Source: Ophiosphaerella korrae (lineage: Eukaryota > Ascomycota > Dothideomycetes > Pleosporales > Phaeosphaeriaceae). Taken from it: a stretch of DNA of 64,000 nt. Position numbers and translations under genes: made by a program. The DNA is taken from the NCBI GenBank assembly GCA_028456385.1, contig JALNQF010000073.1, positions 124,001 through 188,000 of the forward strand, in the 5' to 3' direction. Position 1 is the first letter of the stretch; each line of letters opens with the position of its first letter. Below, in pieces: positions 21,963 to 31,567 of the stretch. The notes beneath the pieces were generated by a model. That model was not told where the DNA came from, made no database searches, and saw nothing but the letters and a program-made list of their open reading frames with translations.

Positions 21963-22520
21963 TTATCCCGCAAATTCCCAATCGATAATCGCAGTAATTT
22001 TGAACGTTTCTGGGTCAACAAAGATGTTGTGTCGAGCGAGATCATTGTGGCAGAACACGAAATCGCGACTAATCGAAGACTTCCTCGACCAGTGAGACCG
22101 CCTATCTCGACATGTTATTCGACTTGGGAGGAGAAGGGGAAGACTGAGATCGACGCTACCAATCGTATTGTGCCGTAGCTTGCGAAGTTGAGGTAGGATT
22201 GATAACTGAAAGCATTCACTAACATGTGCCACCGCCATGTCAGACCCTAATTCGCCCAAAGGCACACCAGTTGCGCGCTCGGTCTACAGGTAAAGTAGGC
22301 CATTTCTCTTCGAATAGACCTAGGCACTTAGGAACGGGTATGTCTGTTGTGGTGGAAACGAAGTCGAGGGTAGATTATTCATTCTGAAGACGTTCTCGCG
22401 ATCATCATGGTTGTACCCTTTTCCCGGTTGCTAAGGACAGAGGCAGCTGCTCCTGGGTGAGCTCACCCTTTGTGAACGTCAAGTCAATTAGAATATATTG
22501 TCGCTCCGAGCTTTCCCAGC
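21963..22520 (-). pseudogene. APH-type phosphotransferase-like, pseudogene
   Basis: The minus frame at 22265-21963 contains LPQLRKLRHNTIGSVD, then FCHNDLARHNIFVDPET and KITAIIDWEFAG, the Brenner-type HxDxxxxN catalytic loop and the DxE metal-binding strand of fungal aminoglycoside-phosphotransferase-like (APH) proteins. A TAA follows WEFAG, where the family normally continues. Upstream in other frames FTKGELTQEQLPLS and CLG.FEEK segments fit the N-terminal half, so there are frameshifts too. Members are protein-kinase-fold enzymes of unknown substrate in fungi. Confidence 0.65.
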
Positions 22521-22689
22521 GCTCCTCATGGCCCTCCATTGTAGACGGTGACGGTTCGCGAGTTGTAAGTGGGATGAAGCAGGTTTGTTTCGAGACACAT
22601 AACTATTCACGTGAATGATTAGAAAGCACCGGAAAGTGCCGCACTTGGCATTATTACCCTTTCAAGATATTACCCTTTCGATACCGACT

Positions 22690-22960
22690 CCCTTGAAAGT
22701 ACGGTATGTAATGTATTCAAAACCCCCATTGCTGGTTTCCTGTATTCCCCGTATCCCACGTCGTCAGAACCAGTGAAACTATGCAAAAGTATCCGGATCC
22801 ACCCTACCTCGGGCATGAGACCGATGTTCTGTGTCCTAAATCGAAAGGCGTTTGACGTGCGACGCTTAGACCGAACGTTCGAAGGAGCTTTTGATCGTCG
22901 ATTGAAGAGGTCTGGTTATGTTCTTGAAGGTGATGTAGGAAAGCCGGTCAGTCGCCCGAC
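22690..22960 (-). pseudogene. Degraded duplicate of the 19.7-20.0 kb small-protein gene
   Basis: Shares MPEV-GT-like CATGCCCGAGGTAGGG at the splice donor and ETSNGGFEYITYRTFKGV with the 19650-20035 gene (QTSNGGYEFARYYTFEAV). It diverges after that and has stop codons. The neighbouring GGCGTTGCTGCCT block is shared too, so the duplicated unit extends at least to 23000. Confidence 0.4.
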
Positions 22961-23134
22961 AAAGCGCACGCCCGTCTGTAGGCGTTGCTGCCTAATGAGA
23001 TGGCTGCCCCACATTTCGCATTTTTCTGTCACGTGCTTTTCTATCATTATTAAGCTTTGTTGCTCAGTCAGTCCACAGCCGCACGCTAATTTGAGATGCG
23101 CGCGATGGCCTTGCGTTCCTGTCCATTGTGCACC

Positions 23135-23254
23135 TGTCAGATTTGATGGTCACTGATTGATGATGTGGATGATTGATTGCTGTCTCCTATCTATATACTC
23201 GTCTCTGCGCAGTTGCGGCTCGGTAATGAAGAGCCGTTATCTCGAGTTTCGTGT
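23135..23254 (-). mobile_element. LTR-A fragment forming a foldback with the next copy
   Basis: Minus-orientation end of the LTR (TGTCAGATTTGATGGTCAC ... ATCTCGAGTTTCGTGT) that breaks off exactly where the plus-orientation copy at 23255 starts. It is complementary to the end of that copy (about 23550-23695). Confidence 0.75.
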
Positions 23255-23695
23255 TGTTAGATGAGCTGGCATACGAACCAGCCCATGAATCAATTCAGAT
23301 GATGATTGAGATGGCCATGGCGATCGATCTGGCATCGCGTGCGCGATACTAGTGCGCGATACTAGCTCGCCACTAACTCAACCACAACCACAACTCATCA
23401 ACTTAACTACGGCCCATCCTTGGAGAGCTGCAGCGCTAGCCCGAGAGTTGAGATCTAGTTCGGCAATCACATGAATAACGGCTATCGTCAATATGATGGC
23501 TCATCGCGTCATGACCAGACTACGCACAGCCGATACATGAGCAAAACACGAAACTCGAGATAACGGCTCTCTATCACCGAGCCGCGACCGCGCGGAGACG
23601 AGTATATAGATTGGAGACAGAGCAGCAGATAGGAGACAGAGCAATCAATCACTTCAATCATCTACATCATCAATCAGTGACCATCAAATCTGACA
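23255..23695 (+). mobile_element. LTR-A copy, full length
   Basis: A 441-bp copy starting TGTTAGATGAGCTGGC and ending CCATCAAATCTGACA, with all family landmarks including ATGATGGCTCATCGCGTCATG, ATCTCG/CGAGATAACGGCTCTC and a GTATATAGATT box. It is one of the best complete copies. No flanking duplication; it abuts a truncated inverted copy. Confidence 0.85.
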
Positions 23696-24418
23696 TTAAT
23701 CCATAGTCAGATGAGCTGCCGCCTCCACAGACACTCCCTAACATACCAAACCCAATAACAGGTCAGAAGGACAAATATTCTCGGAATAGCAGCCTTGAGC
23801 TCCAAAGCCTGTTTACTCCTGATGTCTTCTAGAAATAAGGTCTGCTTACCGTGCAATACGACAACCTGGTATGAGCATCGCATGACCGCCTCACTTTAGT
23901 TAGCAACAGATACGTCGAAAACTCATGCTTCTTGTCGAAAGCCCGCCAAGTTACAGCTTGCCATATCATCATCCTATCCCGAGCACTACGCTTAAGCTTA
24001 AGAGGCTGTTGTGCTTCTGTGCTAATTCCAAGTCGGCCCGCTAGAAGCGCTAGATAAGGAGGACTGCATACTTGGTTTAAAGCAGCTTAGCTGTAATCTA
24101 TTGCTGCTGATAATAGATCTGTGGCTGTGTGGCTGTACGGCGCCGTTGCCAAGCAATCCAGCTCAGACAAGAAGCACGGCTGGGTTTGAACGCCCTAGCG
24201 TGTAGCTCGTGTCAACGAACACACCCGGCGTCGAACCCTTCCAATACAGCCATCGTGCAACTTCGAGATGCAGCGCAATAGACGACTATAGCTAACGCGA
24301 AAGCTTGCGTGCTATAGAGATACACTATCGCGCTGCCCCACAACCTCGCAGGCCCGCCGTTAATCCCTCGTCTAACCTACTACGTCCTTGTACTTCTCGG
24401 GCACATCGCAACTGATAT
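23696..24418. other. Intergenic, no gene supported
   Basis: No recognisable coding frame. Codons are interrupted often in all frames; possibly an old repeat relic, but nothing I can name. Confidence 0.3.
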
Positions 24419-25072
24419 ATGTATACCAATCACGAGGTAGGGCCTACCACCGCCGGCCCGTCGTTACTTGCTGTCACTAATGAATGGCTTGTACAGCTCA
24501 ACTCAAGTGATAGACTTGATCGACAAGAGCGGGCCTGTTTGCCCGGCGTGATGACAATGCCACCATCTATGGAACCCTATTCGATAGATACTTATTACAC
24601 TTTAGAAGAAATAACAGAGAGGGGACGCCGGTTCAGTAGGGGACGGTCTGAATGGACTATTCAACAACATGAAGACTGGCGTACGTTCATGTACTATCAG
24701 TGTCTCACCCGGGATACACGTTACAGGCAGAAGTCACTTTTAGAATGTCTTCTAGACACTGTACCAACGTCAATCAGTTTGCCTTCGGTCCTTGGCGCAA
24801 TAGTGGCTTTCCATGAGGAAATTTTCGACTGCGCAGTGTGGTCAAAGGATTACATCTATGAATTCGTTTGTCCAGACTGCTCGTTTGGCGCAACCGCATT
24901 AATCATGATGGGGGCTCTGTTCTGTTTAGGATGGCTCGTGCTATCATTATCCGTGCTATTATTGGCAATTTGGAGACACAAACGATGGTTACCTGCTGCA
25001 TTGGCCACGTTTTATACTGCCGGATGCCTGTTGAATGGAGTGCACCAGCTTTACAAAACTTGGTCAGGATAG
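24419..25072 (+). CDS. Orphan protein with two C-terminal membrane segments
   Basis: A single-exon open frame of 217 residues from the ATG at 24419 to TAG. The N-terminal two-thirds is soluble and charged, with Cys at 40, 95, 110, 138, 151 and 154 (CPDC at 151-154). Residues about 158-184 and 190-207 form two hydrophobic segments separated by the short basic turn WRHKRW, a hairpin-like membrane anchor. No family recognised. The frame is clean and lies between LTR copies and the DUF7924-like relic. It may be a lineage-specific gene. Confidence 0.5.
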   Translation: MYTNHEVGPTTAGPSLLAVTNEWLVQLNSSDRLDRQERACLPGVMTMPPSMEPYSIDTYYTLEEITERGRRFSRGRSEWTIQQHEDWRTFMYYQCLTRDTRYRQKSLLECLLDTVPTSISLPSVLGAIVAFHEEIFDCAVWSKDYIYEFVCPDCSFGATALIMMGALFCLGWLVLSLSVLLLAIWRHKRWLPAALATFYTAGCLLNGVHQLYKTWSG

Positions 25073-25350
25073 TATATTCTTGAAAATGGATAAGCATAGG
25101 ATCGGCCATGAGTGCAAGACCGTCTCCATGATATGCTATGTAATTAAGCTATTCTCCGTTTTCTTCAATGGGGTTACGGACTATTGAAATGTTTCGGAGT
25201 ATCACAGTCAACTTACTACCCATGTCCTTCTGCATGCTCGACTGAAAGCTCGGGCCTTGGACACACTGTTGCCTTATGAACATCATACGCATCGCCTCTG
25301 CAAGACACGACTAACTTACACATTTCCTACGTTAAGTGTCAAAGAGAGGC

Positions 25351-25436
25351 TGTCAGATGAGTTGGTGCGCATGCGTGGCCAGATGGATGGAATCTGAATC
25401 TCACGATCTAACTTGTGAGCTCTATCTCATCTGACA
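25351..25436. mobile_element. 86-bp palindrome-ended LTR-A derivative
   Basis: Begins TGTCAGATGAG and ends CTCATCTGACA, so both ends are the LTR-A 5' end in head-to-head orientation. Internal sequence has GATGGATGGAATCTGAATCTCACGA, partly LTR-like. No target duplication. Confidence 0.6.
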
Positions 25437-25684
25437 GGTGTTGTTTAGTACTCGGTCTCACATTTTCGGGGGCAGTGCAAGTCCGCGAGGGATGGCCTGG
25501 CCCAGCACTGGGCCCATCTTGAGGGAAGCCAACGCTGGAGCGACTGCCATTGAAATGTTTTTAATGTCGCTCACCTGCAGCGGAATAGTGAAAGGATTCT
25601 CTGCCGAACAGGCTTGTCGTACTTGTGGCTGTTCGAAACAGGTGATGAATTCTGCGAAAGCTTGCGACTGAGTGCCTATTAAAG

Positions 25685-26513
25685 CTAAGAGGCCGTCCTA
25701 GAACCTGGAACTCGATCCATTTGACATAATAAGTATACGAACTCCATTGTGTCGCGTTCGACTGTAGTGCGGTAGGTTCTGTAACAATACACGTGAAAAG
25801 ATGTTTCATGCATGAAGTGAACGTTCATCTCATGTATAGCACCCGCGGTAGTGATAGAAAAGCAAAGCACTGGAGCGTTGTCCAGTGCCACTTCAGAGCC
25901 AGCAGCAGGGTCCGCGTACCCATTCGCTTGGTTGTGAAGATCTTGAACGATGGCGAGCATGCAAGCACCACTGACAGCGGCTTGGTTCTGCGCACCGACA
26001 AGACTTCCGTTCAAGCTCGGCCCCTTTGCTTCGATAACCGAGAACCGAAAACGTATGCCCATATCTGCCGCATGTGGGTCGTTCAGTATTGGCCTAGGCG
26101 CCTGGTGATCGACCAGACGCCTCTGCTGCCGCGCATCGAACCCAGTATGAGCAAGCCCAATTGTAATATCCGGTTTTGGCGTCGATACGTGGTACGGGTC
26201 GGCAGCTTCGGTGCTGGTGGTCGGTGCGATGGATGGTGTCGATGGGGAAAGTATCGGCACGGACGACGTGAAGGCAGCAGCGACACTCGGAGAAGCATCG
26301 TTTGGGATAAAAGCAGGTAGAGTGGTTTGTGCTTTGTGCTGATCGTGCGATGCGCGTTCCGCTGTCGTCCTCAATCTCATCCACGGTTGCACCCGTCGGC
26401 TTGAGTGAAGGGTTCCATGCCGGTTTCCACAAGGTAAGCATGTTATCGTAGAGCCCCATACCGATTTGCTTCACCTTTCTCTGACATGTGCACCTTGAAA
26501 GTTCCGGACTCAT
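25685..26513 (-). pseudogene. Second PD-(D/E)XK-like protein (DUF7924-type), frameshifted
   Basis: From 26513 one frame reads LYDNMLTLWKPAWNPSLKP and GATVDEIEDDSGTRIA, then near 26345 the similarity jumps to the adjacent frame with TTLPAFIPNDASPSVAAAF, SVPILSPSTPSIAPTTST, YHVSTPKPDITIGLAHTGF, IRFRFSVIEAKGPSLNGS, AQNQAAVSGACMLAI and CFSITTAGAIHEM, stop at 25685. The P-D ... E-A-K layout matches the nuclease-like core, as in the relic at 12.4-13.7 kb. One frameshift is required, so it is scored as a pseudogene; a one-base assembly error cannot be excluded. Confidence 0.65.
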
Positions 26514-26810
26514 GGTCTGTCAAATGTCTCATAAGACGATACAGGCTTGCTTTCCAATCGCCTTCGAGCGCGCAATCAAGTGCATTTCTCCTCGACTCGG
26601 CAAGTTTCTGCTAGACCGACGACTCGGTCGTGCCAAGAGTCCAATCCGAGAATTCGCCGCACCTGTGCATCGATTGCTAGCGGAAGGTCAGGCAAGGCAT
26701 CAATGTGGACATTGCGTTTCCTTAGTCAACCGAGGTGATTGCGACAGCAAAGCGCGGGGAGCGCGTGCTGCCGTCACGATAACTTGTTGCGCGGCAGTGG
26801 CGTGTAGCGA

Positions 26811-26862
26811 GGGTGGGGGTAAGCGTGGGTGGGGGGTAAGCGTGGGTGGGGGTAAGCCCGGG
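26811..26862. repeat. G-rich minisatellite
   Basis: About three copies of a 15-17-bp unit, (G)GGTAAGCGTGGGTGG. Runs of three to six G could allow G-quadruplex structures. It sits upstream of the P450 relic's 3' flank and the DUF7924-like relic's 5' flank. Confidence 0.7.
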
Positions 26863-27192
26863 TTTTTGTTGCGGGGGTGCAGGATTGCAGGGAGGGTGCG
26901 GGTTGGCGGGTTGCGGCGCCAGGGAGCGAGGCGAAGGTTTAAGATGGCGGTAAGAGTGTTGGTTGCAGGCACACAAACGTGGAGCGCTTTGATCCACGGC
27001 TGGCTGGTGCCGCAGCGGAGGCGCGGCATGCCAGCGCGACCCGACAATATATAAAAGCGTTGGAATATCATGCTCCAATGCACTGGTGTAAATGTTGATA
27101 TTACCAAGACACTACAACACCTCTACAGCCTACATTCTAGGAACTCTAGGCTGGGTACTTCAAGTCAAGATAGGGCAGTTTATCGATCATCA

Positions 27193-28949
27193 CTAGCCCT
27201 CCTCTTGAACCTCTACCCATTTGAGACCTACTCTTTCTGGCTTGTACATTTCGTTCAGAAGCGTCATCTGTATATCAAGCGACACCATCTTCGCCCGCTC
27301 ATTAGCGTCCGCATCCGACTCCCCCATCTCCGGTGCAGCCTCAACACCATGCTCGCGGAACAGTGCTGCCAAGACAGCCGCAAGTTCGACCTGCGAGAAC
27401 CGTTTGCCCGGACAGATTCGCTCTCCGTGTGACTAAGGGACATAAACACCTTCGGGAAAGACGCGAAGTTGTTCCGCCTCCATGCCTTTGCCATTTTGTG
27501 TATCGTCCAATGCGATGAAACGGGCGGGATCCCACGCCATGGCGCTCGACCCCCAGACTTTGGTATTGGTGTGCAGGCCGCAGAAGTTGACTTGAACATT
27601 GGAGTGCGGCGGGATCGTGTACGTACTTCCTCCTACCGTTAAAGTGCATGCGTCTTTGGTCAGCTTGGATGATGAGCCAAGCGGATGGCAAAGTCGAAGC
27701 GTTTCCATCTAGATTCAATGAGCTAAGAAGCCATGCCAGGAGTGTTGGTGCTTACCACTACAGCCTGGCATCGTTTGAGTCTTGTCCAAGTGGCATACGA
27801 CCACTTGGTAAAGTCATCATCTTCGCAGTAGTATTGGATCTCCTCTCTAATCCATTCCTGCGTGGCAGGGTTCGCGGCGAGGTTTACGATAGTATGCGTC
27901 AGTGAGATTGCGGTAGTATCGTTCCCCGCAAATCCGTATACAAAAGTGTTGCTGATGACGTCTTGCTCGGTGATAGTCATGTCGCGGCCGTCGTTCTGCT
28001 GGGCGAGGGAAGCGCGCACCAAGGCCGACACAAGATCCTTGCGCGTCGATTCGCCCTTCTCGGCACTCTCCCGCCCCTCCAGAATCATTTTCAAGACGTA
28101 CAGTCGGAAATCTTGCACCGCTTGGCCCACCTGCTTCCACGAAGTCGGCATCCACGACGAAGTTCTGAGAGTTTCTCCGCCAAAGATGGCAATGAGTACG
28201 ATTCCCCGGAGAATTTTTGAGAAGGAATCGCGGTACTGATGAGAGTCGTCTGATGGGTCTTGTACACTGGCGTGGCGCTTCTTCATCTCTTTCTGCCCCT
28301 CAAATGGGTATGGCTTTGTGAAGAGGGCGGCTGCGAGTACATTGAGAGTAAAAGTCTTGCAATCATCCGCAACGCTTCGAATTGGTTGCGGGGCGCGCCG
28401 AAGCCAGTATTGGAGCATTCCATGGCCTTGCGAAAGCGACGATTGCCACACCAGCTCATTGTTTCTCTCCGTGAATGTAGCTGCGGTAACCTTGCGGTGC
28501 TTCTGTCACTCCTGTCCTTCTGTAGTCGACAGGTTCTTTCCGTAGACGTTGAGAACGGCAAGCTGTTCAACGTTGCGGCCAAAGTCTCGGGGCCGCTTGA
28601 GGATATCCCAGGCAGCTTTTGGATCTGCGACGTAGATCCAACAACCCCCAGGCGCCACGAGTGTATATGCATCGCCGAGCTCGGCATGTACTCGATACCT
28701 CTCGTTTGCATTCCAGCCAAATAGGTAGAAACGATCAAAATTTTCTGTAGCGATTTCAAGACGGCGAGCCAGTCGGACAATGTCGCTGCCAAAGGCCATC
28801 CACAAGGGATTCGTGGGCGTGATGTAGCGAACGAGGATAGGTAGGCCTATCGCCCGCGCTTCGCTAATGTTTGCGTTCAGAGAGATTACAGACCATATGA
28901 CCAAAGTCACAGGCAACATAGCAAAGGACAAAGCAAGCGTTGCAATCAT
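27193..28949 (-). pseudogene. Cytochrome P450, intact except two nonsense codons at tryptophans
   Basis: Exon 1 (28949-27756) and exon 2 (27708-27193) are joined by a 47-bp intron (donor GTAAGC, acceptor TCTAG) and would give 569 residues. Landmarks: an N-terminal membrane anchor (LALSFAMLPVTLVIWSVI), the I-helix FAGNDTTAISLTHTI, ETLRLCHPLG (ExxR, right at the start of exon 2), WDPARFI, and the heme loop SHGERICPGKRFSQVE with the cysteine ligand. In-frame TGA at 28506-28508 falls in GQE-stop-QKHRKV and TAG at 27433-27435 in VYVP-stop-SHGERI; both are positions where P450s have Trp. Everything else is preserved. Probable substrate unknown (monooxygenase on an ER-anchored scaffold). Recently dead, or assembly errors. 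Confidence 0.8.
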
Positions 28950-29896
28950 GGCTGCGTGCTACGAAGACGAAGAGATGCGACGGACAGCTGGATGGAGGGC
29001 AGTCGCACGTACGGGTTGCTGAAAAATGAGCGTGTGTGCGTAGACCAATGCGGCGCGGCGGGGGTAAAACAAACTGTTGTAGCTTGACGGGCCACGGCTG
29101 CCTGCTGCAGAAGAAGTCAATGGATGCAAGCGCCGTGTCGCTACCACGAGTTTGGGAGAGGGCCCGGGAGAATGGCACATGTGGCACAGCTAATATTGGG
29201 ACGAACTAGACCAATCATGGATAATTATCGCATGGACAGTATATTGACCCTATCAGCCCGTCCCGCACTCGCACAATGCAAGCAGCCATTACAAGCAACT
29301 ACAGAAACCGTGCGTCTGCGGAACGAAAGCACCGCCTGGTCCATCATTAGGCATGTTGCGGAGAACAGGGTAGTACCATAAATGCCTTACAAGTAGGAGG
29401 AAGCACGTGACAATACCTGTCTCTATTAGCGGAAGCAACCAAGGTGGAAAGAACAGAGAACAACGGATCAAATTCCCACTATCTAAGATGTATAGCTGCA
29501 ATTTCATGTAGCTGCTGGCTGCAAGCCATGCGAAAAACAGAACGACAGCTGAACGTTCGAAATTGGCTTGATGCTTCAAAGTTGCAGGCGCAGTAGAAAA
29601 TGGACAAAGAAGCATTAGGGCGATTTCAAGAGGACAGCAAAGACTATGGCAATTATGAATGGCCAAGTCGATATTAATCAGTACCGCAAGGGCTTTATAT
29701 GAACGTACGATCTAAATTATAGTACTATATGTTTGCTTTGGCGCTCATGCGCGGGCGTAAGGCTCGGAGAGAAGGGTCAAAAATCTTTGCATCCTCTCTA
29801 TTGTCCTCTCGCGCCTCTAACATCCAAGCCATGAAAAGGTATCATACCGACACAAATAGCAGCCCTCATTGTATGTTTCTGACGCTCAAAATCCCG
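28950..29896. other. Intergenic between the P450 relic and the peroxiredoxin-like gene
   Basis: Contains the upstream region of the P450 and the 3' flank of the next minus-strand gene. No additional gene or repeat family recognised. Confidence 0.4.
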
Positions 29897-30544
29897 TCAC
29901 AACGCGTTGATCCACTCCAACACAGTCGTAGGCTCAACACGCCTAGTCCAGTCCGGTTCAAGGAATATATTGCGAACCGTCCCGCTCTGATCGACCAGCG
30001 GCGTAGCCGGAAACGGGACCTCGTTCGAATCGTCGCCGTTAACCTCCGCAAACTTTATGCCGTTGATCTGCTCGACCAGAGGACCTATGGCATCCGGGTG
30101 CTTCCAAACGATACCCAGCTTGCGCGCATATTCATTATGGAGATCCGAGAGGACCGGGAATCCGAGATTGTGCTTCTCGGTCATCGTGAGGAGACCATTT
30201 GGCTTCTGGGGCGTGATGCCGACCAGAGTGACGCCTTTGGCGGTAAATTCGGCAAGGTGCCTCTGCAGGCCACTTATAGCGATATTGCAGGCCGGACACC
30301 ATTCCCCGCGGTAAAAGGCTATCACGAGAGGACCGCGTGAGAGGAGCTCGGCGCTGGATTGCTCCTTCTCTACGGCATCTGGGAGGGTGAATTCGGGGAG
30401 CTTGTCACCGACCTTGATAGCAGTCGAACGATCGAATTTGGAGAGATCTGATAGAGCGGCTCCAATTGGGATCTTGAATTCATCGGGAAACGTTGTGAAG
30501 AATTTCTCGCGGGAGGCGTCGAGCTAGGGTTGGATAAGGCTCAT
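29897..30544 (-). pseudogene. Peroxiredoxin-like (AhpC/TSA) gene with early TAG
   Basis: The ATG at 30544 opens MSLIQP, then TAG at 30524-30526 (codon 7), then continues in frame with REKFFTTFPDEFKIPIG, IKVGDKLPEFTLPDA, LVIAFYRGEWCPAC (C83, C86), GVTLVGITPQKPNG, FPVLSDLHNEYARKLGIVW and PATPLVDQSGTVRNIF to a stop at 29897; 215 residues. The WCPxC motif is the peroxidatic site of AhpC/TSA-type thioredoxin-fold proteins that reduce peroxides with thiol. The stop could arise from CAG by C to T. Re-initiation downstream would need the next in-frame ATG (inside the C-terminal half), so this copy is probably inactive. Confidence 0.65.
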
Positions 30545-31123
30545 AATGGTGGCTTTCGGGGAAAATGAAGTGTCTTGGTAATATAGAACGATAGGTAGGG
30601 ATAACTTGTTGTCAGTATTAGTGTTAGGTAGTTATGTATTTATACTTTTCTATTGAGAGATCAAGCGCTGACATAATCCTTCCACCTCACGTGTCTTGGG
30701 TTACGCCGATTCGGTCAAACGACGTGACTTGCTGAACAATCCTCTTCTTTTAGTCCGCCGGCAATGGCCCGGCGACTTATGAGGCGTTTGCGATTAAACA
30801 ACTGGTCGCCGAGCTGGACTACCTACCACTTGCGATCGCATAAGCGGTGGCTTATTCGCGGAGTCGGTAATTACAGTATCCCCGCATCACGGGAAATATA
30901 TTATCAATCCACAAGCCATTCCCCAAAATAAGCTAGCGCTTGAAATGTACATAATCTTCCTATTTCACCTAGACACTGGTCCCCTTCTTAAATATCTACA
31001 GGCCGCAAGAAGCAAGCTGAAAACATCCCCACGACATTGTATAACGCCATAAGAATAGCCATCAAGTATACTCCCCCCATAACCCATTCAAAAAACCTAC
31101 ATCTTACAACCTGTCCCCCAGAA
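30545..31123. other. Divergent intergenic region between peroxiredoxin-like and RidA genes
   Basis: The two genes are transcribed away from each other, so promoters of both should lie here. No repeat or additional gene seen. An open frame continues upstream of the RidA start to 31037, so a longer N-terminus is possible. Confidence 0.4.
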
Positions 31124-31567
31124 ATGTCCTCCCTCTCCTACATCGACCCCCCGGGCCCCAGCGAAAAAGCCAGCGACGCATATCACTACTCGCAATCCGT
31201 CGCTCTCCCCTCGGGCATTATCAAGGTCTCCGGTCAAGGCGGCTGGGACATCTCCCAATCCATCCCCTCTGACACGTCCCGAATCCTGTCCCTCCCCCCC
31301 GACATGAAGTCCCAAATCGACCTCGCGTTCGCTAATGTCGATCGAGTGCTGCAAAGTCATGGCTTGAGAGGCTGGGAAGATGTGTATTTGTGGCGCAGCT
31401 ATGCGGTGGGCATGGATGAGGCCATGAAGTATTTGGTGCCGAAGTTGAAGGAGAGAATCCCGGCGCACAGGCCCGTTTGGACGGCATTGAGTGTGCCGAG
31501 GTTGGGGCTTGAGGAAATGTTGATTGAGATTGAGGTTGAGGCGATTGCGCCGCCGAAGCGAGAATAG
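31124..31567 (+). CDS. RidA/YjgF/UK114-family deaminase-like protein, intact
   Basis: 147 residues from ATG 31124 (MSSLSYIDPPGPSEKAS) to TAG. Family features: HYSQSVALPSGIIKVSGQGGWD, DLAFANVDRVLQSHG, WEDVYLWRSYAVGMD, and RPVWTALSVPRLGLEEMLIEIEVEAIA. RidA proteins hydrolyse reactive 2-aminoacrylate-type enamines/imines to 2-ketoacids, or belong to related trimeric YjgF enzymes. An upstream ATG at 31037 in the same frame would add 29 basic, hydroxylated residues, possibly a mitochondrial presequence. The shorter start fits the family length. Confidence 0.8.
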   Translation: MSSLSYIDPPGPSEKASDAYHYSQSVALPSGIIKVSGQGGWDISQSIPSDTSRILSLPPDMKSQIDLAFANVDRVLQSHGLRGWEDVYLWRSYAVGMDEAMKYLVPKLKERIPAHRPVWTALSVPRLGLEEMLIEIEVEAIAPPKRE

